This document shows positions 7,506-11,860 of a stretch of DNA of 11,860 bases, in pieces (the stretch's first letter is position 1; each line of letters starts with the position of its first letter). The notes beneath the pieces are model-generated. The model saw only the letters and a list, made by a program, of their open reading frames with translations, ran no database searches and was not told where the DNA came from. The translations under genes and the position numbers were made by a program. Source of the DNA: Ichthyocystis sparus (GTDB lineage: Bacteria > Pseudomonadota > Gammaproteobacteria > Burkholderiales > 2013Ark19i); assembly GCF_900078755.1 (NCBI RefSeq), contig NZ_FKIH01000022.1; one strand, written 5' to 3'.

Positions 7506-7909
7506 TACCCTAGAACGCTCCACGCTTACATCAGAGGCACAACCTAGACGTATACTCTAGGCACTCACCCTCAAATACAGCAAAATGCAGGGCACATAGA
7601 AAAAACGCCTCACACTACTCAGCTACCCATATGACCAGGAAAATGCAGGACTTTGGAGTAAGCAGATCAAATATAGGTCAACATGAACAACAACTCGCAC
7701 GAGCTTATTCTTCTCCTTATTACGCATCGCACACAAAAACTAAACAATTCAATGTTACGCTAACAACAAAACTTACCTATGTAAAATAGCCGAACACATA
7801 CATCAACTAATATCAATACATATAGTAAAATAAATCACAATTAGTGCCAAAAAACTAGACAAAACCCATATCAACGCAGACGTACTAGTAACAATCCAAT
7901 ACTAACCTA

Positions 7910-7920
7910 TTGCAATGCAA
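7910..7920. repeat. Conserved spacer palindrome TTGCAATGCAA
   Basis: Exact repeat of the 11-bp near-palindrome at 4045-4055, at the matching place downstream of the copy 3 stop. Confidence 0.5.
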
Positions 7921-8034
7921 CACCACATTACAAAATCATTGCCAATGAGCAACATCTCAATCACAACATAAAATGAACACAAGCAACCCACTTAATCAAC
8001 ATACCGTGCTACAAATAAGACCAATACTAATCAC

Positions 8035-11000
8035 TTAACTTCTCCTCTTCCTCTTCCTCCTACCTCTACCACTTCCACGAGTTGAAGAAGAAGCTTCACC
8101 TCCCGTAGGAGCTGATTCACTAACAGGTGGTGGAGATGGTAAACCTCGATTCAGCAACGATGCCAACCTCTCTCCTATATCATCCTCCCCAGGAGCAGTA
8201 CCAGTAGTAGTAGCTAATGGTGAAACGCTACCCGTCGTCGCCACGGGTACAGAAGATAGAGGTCCAGAAGATACAATACTACCGGAGGACGTGGAAGAAG
8301 AAGACATACCGGAAGAAGAAGTCATACCAGAACGGTACATACTCATAAATAATTTCTTAGGTGCAACGGGACGACCACCAGAAGAACCTATTCTAAGAGC
8401 AGGAGAACCTATTGTAGGTATAGTAGTAGAATATTCTTCTACCTCAACAACAGAAGAACTAGTAGCTGAAGAAGTGGTAACTGAAGAAGCACTAGTTGCT
8501 GGCACTACTATCAACTCAGATAATTCACCTTCTAAAACTCCCAAATCAGGAACTGCAGCACCGACCATAGGCAATCCAACTTCTGACACTTCAACTTCTT
8601 CTTCTCTAGCCAATACCGGTGGCGAAGAAGCAATAACAACAACAGACACTTCAACTTTTTCCTCTCCAGCCAACACTAGCATTTCTGAAGTAGAAGTAGA
8701 AGGAGCAGAATCAACAGCCAATGCCTCTTCCTCAGATAAAGAAGTCCTACCTACTAATTCTCCCTCCGATACCGAAGAACTATCGTCGACAAACACAACA
8801 CCCTCACCAGACCCCTCAGTAACTACTAAGACTTCGGACTCTACAACACCAACAGATAATCCAATTTCGTCTTCCATAAAAAATAACGGCGGCGACTCTA
8901 GGGGAGGAGAAACAGCAGAAGCAGAAGCAGAAGCAGAAGTAGCAGTAGAAGTAGAAGTAGAAGTAGAAGCAGTAGTAGTAGTAGTAGTAGTAAAACCAAG
9001 AACAGAACTACCACTAGTTACTTCAGTAACATGAGATACCGCCCTTCTCCTTGCTGCTCCTCTTACTCTTATCGATAAACCAGACCCCGAAGTTGCCAAG
9101 TTAGGAACACCAGCCTTATCACGAGCATTAATAAAATCTCTCACACAAAGAACAGTAGATGATGATTCCTCTCCAGGGCCTGATATAACAGAAAACTGAC
9201 TAATTAGTGCTTGCCACTCCGATGCAAAAATATCTTGTACAATTCTCATAATAGTCTCGCTCAGAGACAACCAAAAACATCTTAAGCTATTTCCCGTTAA
9301 TGACAACAAGCTACGACCATAAGTATCCCCAGGTATGACTCTAAAAAGAGAGCAAATAAATTCAGAACAAAGTCCACCACAATAATCGAGAAAGAATCTG
9401 TACAGAAAGCTGGTTTTATAGAGCGTCATATTAGTTATAAGCCAGGCACATTGTTCGGAAGATGAAAGTTCCATCATGGTACGAGACACTGGAACTGCTA
9501 CCACAGACGAGTAAGTACGTTTAGCCAATTCACTAACCTCACGGGTAAGAACATTAACCATTTCTTGAACCCCAGGAGGTACTTCAAATCCAAACAAATC
9601 TACAGAATCACCACCATGAGGTGCTACTCGCACTCTCATTCCTTCAGAAGCTGAATCAAATATTGAAACTGATGACGAAGAAGTATCAGACTTGGCACAA
9701 GCACTAACAAAATCTCCCCCACAAAGAGCAAATGATCCCTCTTCAGGGCCTGACATAACGAAAAGGCGATCAATAAGTCCGCACCACCTTGACACAAAAA
9801 AACCGGTTATAGCTTCGAAAATAGATTCGTCCAAAGATGCCCAAAAATCTGCTAACCTGTTTCCCGTTAATAGCATCAAGCTACGACTGGAAGAATCCCA
9901 TGTTCTGGCACTGCGAAGAGTGTTAATGAAAGTAGGAAGTAATTCAATAGAATACGCAGCAAAGCACCTGGCCACAAATTTAAGCTCATAAAGCTTCCCA
10001 TTAGTTAAACACCAAGCACGTCGTTCAGAACTTGAAAGATTACGGAAAATATTTGACACTGTTCTTATTATGTAATAGGGAATAATATCTTTAGCCAATG
10101 CACGAACTCCAGATATGAGCTTGTTAACCACTTCACTAAACTCAAGAGACACTACAAACCCAAACAAATCTACAAAACCTGGTGGCATAAGAGAAGAAGA
10201 ATCAGGAAGCAATGAAGATGTAGAAGAACCAGCAACAGCGGCAGTACAAGAGCTATTGGAAATGGGATCGGAATCGGGGTCTGAACTATCCGCAGCGAGA
10301 TCTTGAACAACAACACAACCGGCAGCAAAAGCACGAGCTTGGGCAGCAGCAATATCGGCAGCAGCAGCAGCAGCGCGAGCAGCGGCAGCACGAGTGGCAA
10401 GAGTGCGATAGTAGCTGCCCGCAGCACGGGCACGGGCACGGGCACGGCGGGCACAAACACGAGCGGCAGCAGGATTGTTATCTGAGGCAGAAGAGTAAGC
10501 ACGGGCAGCAGTAGCAATAGTAATATCACGAGCACGAGCAGCAGCATCAGCAGCAGAGTTGGCGCGAGCAGCAGCAGCAGCAGCAGAGTTAGCGCTGGCA
10601 TCAGCAATATCAGCAGCAGCGCGGCAATCACGGGCGGTGTCAACAACACTATTAAGAATAATATTGAAATCAGCACCTCCTAGACTAGAAACTATACTAT
10701 CCGCAGCTCGATCTTGAGCAACAATGAGAACGGCAGCGAAAGCACGAGCCTGATCAACAACAAAATCGGCGGCAGCGGCAGCAGCGCGAGCAGCGGCAGC
10801 GCGAGCAGCAACATCACGAGCATATTTACCCATAGCGCGAGCACTAGCAAGGGCACGGGCACTAGCTGAACCAGGATCGGTATAATCAGTGGTTAGAGCA
10901 TCAGCACGAGCAGCAGCAGCCGCAGCAGAAGCAGCAGCGAAGCTGGCGCGAGCATCAGCATCAGCAACAGCAGCGCGGCGAGTACGAGCGGTTTCAGTAA

Positions 11001-11421
11001 CGAAATTGAGAATGATATCGAAATCGGCAGCGCGAGTGCACGCGGCAGTAGTTACAGAAGAAGTGGGGCCAGATAATTCTGGATTTGTGCTAGCGTGAGT
11101 AGGATTAACAGAAGTGGCATAAACCACAGAACCAGCAGCACAACGCTTGGAAGCAGGTCCCTTGCCCTTGTCACTCCTACCACCACTGCTACCCTTACCC
11201 ACAGAGGTAGTAGCAACAGTGGAAGTAGTAGCAGAAGCAGTAAGCACAGTAGAAATAGTAACAACAGAGGAAGTAGCAGCAATAGTGGAGACAGCAGTAA
11301 CGGTGGTGGCTACATCCAATACACTACCAGGCAAAATCTGAACCTGCTGCAAGTCACCACTGTCAGCTTGATCATCATCACCAATAGGACCAGCAACACT
11401 TACTCCTGTCACAGGATTCAC
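8035..11421 (-). CDS. Tandem paralogue copy 3: large Ala-rich, duplicated-domain, basic-tailed protein of unknown function
   Basis: Third and longest full member, 1,128 residues from GTG at 11421-11419, 8 nt after AAGGA; the TTG at 11427 is the alternative. Layout: Ser/Thr/Val N-terminus with KGKGPASKR; A1 from 133 and A2 from 251; B1 from 417 and B2 from 607; a Thr/Ser/Ala simple-repeat hinge (811-836); acidic region; Ser/Thr stretch; tail ending RRKRKRRS. It is the most divergent of the three in the N-terminus, Ala region and acidic region. Two expansions explain its length: the hinge repeat, and a second EEEVEVSEV-like block (about 935-948) after GEEKVEVSVV (919-928). B-domain signatures are intact, although the second LC-x-GDF reads LCVRDF. 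No signal peptide or obvious membrane helix is seen. Unknown function; variable secreted or surface-associated protein is the best inference from the array context. Confidence 0.9.
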   Translation of the reverse strand: MNPVTGVSVAGPIGDDDQADSGDLQQVQILPGSVLDVATTVTAVSTIAATSSVVTISTVLTASATTSTVATTSVGKGSSGGRSDKGKGPASKRCAAGSVVYATSVNPTHASTNPELSGPTSSVTTAACTRAADFDIILNFVTETARTRRAAVADADARASFAAASAAAAAARADALTTDYTDPGSASARALASARAMGKYARDVAARAAAARAAAAAADFVVDQARAFAAVLIVAQDRAADSIVSSLGGADFNIILNSVVDTARDCRAAADIADASANSAAAAAARANSAADAAARARDITIATAARAYSSASDNNPAAARVCARRARARARAAGSYYRTLATRAAAARAAAAAADIAAAQARAFAAGCVVVQDLAADSSDPDSDPISNSSCTAAVAGSSTSSLLPDSSSLMPPGFVDLFGFVVSLEFSEVVNKLISGVRALAKDIIPYYIIRTVSNIFRNLSSSERRAWCLTNGKLYELKFVARCFAAYSIELLPTFINTLRSARTWDSSSRSLMLLTGNRLADFWASLDESIFEAITGFFVSRWCGLIDRLFVMSGPEEGSFALCGGDFVSACAKSDTSSSSVSIFDSASEGMRVRVAPHGGDSVDLFGFEVPPGVQEMVNVLTREVSELAKRTYSSVVAVPVSRTMMELSSSEQCAWLITNMTLYKTSFLYRFFLDYCGGLCSEFICSLFRVIPGDTYGRSLLSLTGNSLRCFWLSLSETIMRIVQDIFASEWQALISQFSVISGPGEESSSTVLCVRDFINARDKAGVPNLATSGSGLSIRVRGAARRRAVSHVTEVTSGSSVLGFTTTTTTTASTSTSTSTATSASASASAVSPPLESPPLFFMEDEIGLSVGVVESEVLVVTEGSGEGVVFVDDSSSVSEGELVGRTSLSEEEALAVDSAPSTSTSEMLVLAGEEKVEVSVVVIASSPPVLAREEEVEVSEVGLPMVGAAVPDLGVLEGELSELIVVPATSASSVTTSSATSSSVVEVEEYSTTIPTIGSPALRIGSSGGRPVAPKKLFMSMYRSGMTSSSGMSSSSTSSGSIVSSGPLSSVPVATTGSVSPLATTTGTAPGEDDIGERLASLLNRGLPSPPPVSESAPTGGEASSSTRGSGRGRRKRKRRS
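8585..8678 (-). repeat. 60-bp in-frame partial duplication in the acidic region of copy 3
   Basis: The block beginning gacacttcaactt occurs at 8585 and again at 8645, each followed by a ttc-rich run and an agccaa-type end. It encodes the paired GEEKVEVS and REEEVEVS segments. Copies 1 and 2 have a single version. Confidence 0.65.
8914..8991 (-). repeat. Simple-sequence expansion encoding a Thr/Ser/Ala hinge in copy 3
   Basis: Plus-strand gcagaa and gtagaa hexamers followed by (gta) triplets encode seven Thr, then alternating Ser-Thr and Ser-Ala pairs, 26 residues in all. The two other copies lack it and have prolines at this site. Triplet and hexamer units keep the frame, so the length can vary by slippage without disrupting the protein. 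Confidence 0.8.
9034..10173 (-). repeat. Duplicated domains B1 and B2 in copy 3
   Basis: B1 is at about 10173-9604 and B2 at about 9603-9034, again with exactly 190 residues between VDLFGF motifs. Signatures LSSSERRAW/LSSSEQCAW, TN-x-x-LY, LTGN-x-L-x-x-FW and F-x-x-x-W/SEW are present in both. Both halves keep LTGN here, which is probably the ancestral form. Confidence 0.85.
10282..11025 (-). repeat. Ala-rich tandem half-repeats A1 and A2 in copy 3
   Basis: A1 is at about 11025-10672 and A2 at about 10671-10282, with a period of 118 residues. The openings are ADFDIIL and ADFNIIL. Each half closes with ARAAAAAAD, then QARAFAA. This is the most Ala-dense version of the region, with six CAG units on the plus strand at 10569-10586. 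Confidence 0.8.
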
Positions 11422-11429
11422 AGTCAAAT

Positions 11430-11434
11430 TCCTT
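11430..11434 (-). promoter_or_regulatory. Ribosome-binding motif AAGGA of copy 3
   Basis: Preceded by six A's rather than the five in copies 1 and 2. It is 8 nt before GTG at 11421. Confidence 0.65.
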
Positions 11435-11491
11435 TTTTCATTTATTATTGTTGCTGGTTATTGTTGATTTTTTATCATCGTTATCGTTATT

Positions 11492-11497
11492 ATTATA
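11492..11497 (-). promoter_or_regulatory. Putative -10 box TATAAT of copy 3
   Basis: Exact TATAAT in the same conserved context as copy 1, about 70 nt from the GTG. The leader is longer because of a small insertion in which ttattgttg is repeated (about 11445-11467). No convincing -35 is seen. Confidence 0.45.
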
Positions 11498-11581
11498 TAC
11501 CCTAATACAATCCCCGCTTATATCAGAGACACAACCCAGGCACACGCTTTAGGAACTCAGCCTCAACTACAACAAAACACA

Positions 11582-11608
11582 AAGCATAAGTAATTTGATA
11601 CTATGCTT
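11582..11608. other. Stem-loop at the spacer deletion junction
   Basis: AAGCATA pairs with TATGCTT and an inner GTA pairs with TAC. There is one unpaired A and a six-base ATTTGA loop. It is found only in this spacer, at the place where the other spacers carry an extra 165 bp or so. No T-run follows on either strand, so it is not a standard terminator; it may be a recombination scar or a regulatory hairpin in the copy 3 leader region. Confidence 0.4.
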
Positions 11609-11714
11609 AACAATGAAACCTACCTATGGAAAATAGCCGAATACACATACCAACTAACATCCACACGTATAGTAAAATAAGTCACAATACGTGCTGAAAA
11701 ACTAGACCGATCTA

Positions 11715-11725
11715 TTGCAATGCAA
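11715..11725. repeat. Conserved spacer palindrome TTGCAATGCAA
   Basis: Third exact copy of the 11-bp near-palindrome, retained even in the shortened spacer. Confidence 0.5.
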
Positions 11726-11840
11726 CACCTTGTTACAAGGTCATCGCCAACAAGCAACATCTCAAAAATCACTCACATCATCCACAACATAAAATGAACA
11801 CAAGCCCTCTACTTAAAAGTGCAATACAAACACTCATCAC

Positions 11841-11860
11841 TTAACTTTTCCTCTTCCTTT
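11841..11860 (-). CDS. C-terminal end of a fourth paralogue (partial, runs off the window)
   Basis: The last 20 bases read, on the minus strand, codons for R-K-R-K-S and a TAA stop. This matches the Arg/Lys plus Ser ending of the three full copies, with the stop in the same cacttaactt context and preceded by homologous spacer. Only the final five codons are visible, so the call rests on this alignment and on the regular spacing of the array. Confidence 0.65.

Larger units (their letters stand above)
7453..8034. repeat. Spacer between copies 3 and 2 (intergenic repeat, 582 bp)
   Basis: Homologous over its whole length to 3571-4176, with small indels such as the loss of a short block near 7860 and near 7960. 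It holds the palindrome TTGCAATGCAA at 7910-7920 and the leader of copy 2. The frame that is open in the neighbouring spacer (3567-3791) is closed here by TAG, so no small gene is called. No intrinsic terminator and no RNA gene are evident. Confidence 0.8.
11428..11840. repeat. Shortened spacer between copies 4 and 3 (413 bp)
   Basis: Homologous at both ends to the two longer spacers but lacking roughly 165 bp of their middle, the part matching about 3720-3890. At the junction lies a stem-loop (11582-11608). It holds the palindrome TTGCAATGCAA at 11715-11725 and the promoter and leader of copy 3. No gene and no intrinsic terminator with a T-run are seen. Confidence 0.75.

Noticed and set aside
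8291..9034. 247-codon plus-strand ORF opposite copy 3
   Set aside because: It lies antisense to the acidic and hinge region. Its Glu/Thr/Ser/Val composition mirrors the Ser/Glu codons of the real gene, and no comparable full-length frame exists opposite copies 1 and 2.
1..11860. Transposon or insertion sequence driving the amplification
   Set aside because: No transposase-like ORF, terminal inverted repeats or target-site duplications are seen; homologous recombination between copies is enough to explain the array.

Overview
The window holds three complete tandem copies of one very large gene, all on the minus strand. The last codons of a fourth copy lie at the right edge. Stop codons at 274, 4177, 8035 and 11841 give repeat periods of about 3.90, 3.86 and 3.81 kb. 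Each unit is one ORF of about 1,090-1,130 codons followed by an AT-richer spacer of about 410-610 bp. The spacers are homologous to each other, and the first 273 bases are the trailing part of the same kind of spacer. I found no other gene, rRNA, tRNA, CRISPR array or insertion sequence.

The three proteins share one order of regions. They begin with a Ser/Thr/Val-rich N-terminus that has no signal peptide and carries a small Lys/Arg patch. Next comes a highly Ala-rich, probably helical region made of two tandem half-repeats of about 117 residues (A1, A2). A short Ser-rich linker follows, then two tandem globular-looking domains of about 190 residues each (B1, B2), both opening with VDLFGF. 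After these come a Pro-rich hinge, an acidic Ser/Glu/Val region, a Ser/Thr-rich stretch, and a conserved tail ending in an Arg/Lys cluster plus Ser. I do not recognise the family and assign no enzymatic function.

The organism looks bacterial: unbroken kilobase ORFs, TATAAT-like -10 boxes, and an AAGGA ribosome-binding motif before non-ATG starts. Long spacers, moderate to low G+C and repeat-rich paralogue arrays would fit an obligate intracellular alphaproteobacterium (Anaplasmataceae-like Rickettsiales). That placement is inference and of low confidence.

The likely theme is a recombining, repeat-driven paralogue family of secreted or surface-exposed proteins. The copies differ by simple-sequence expansions, small indels, spacer deletion and mosaic segments. 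The basic C-terminal tail, together with the lack of a Sec signal, makes type IV secretion to a host cell, possibly its nucleus, a testable idea. It is not a demonstrated function. In the gene entries residues are numbered from the preferred GTG start; numbering from the upstream TTG adds 2.
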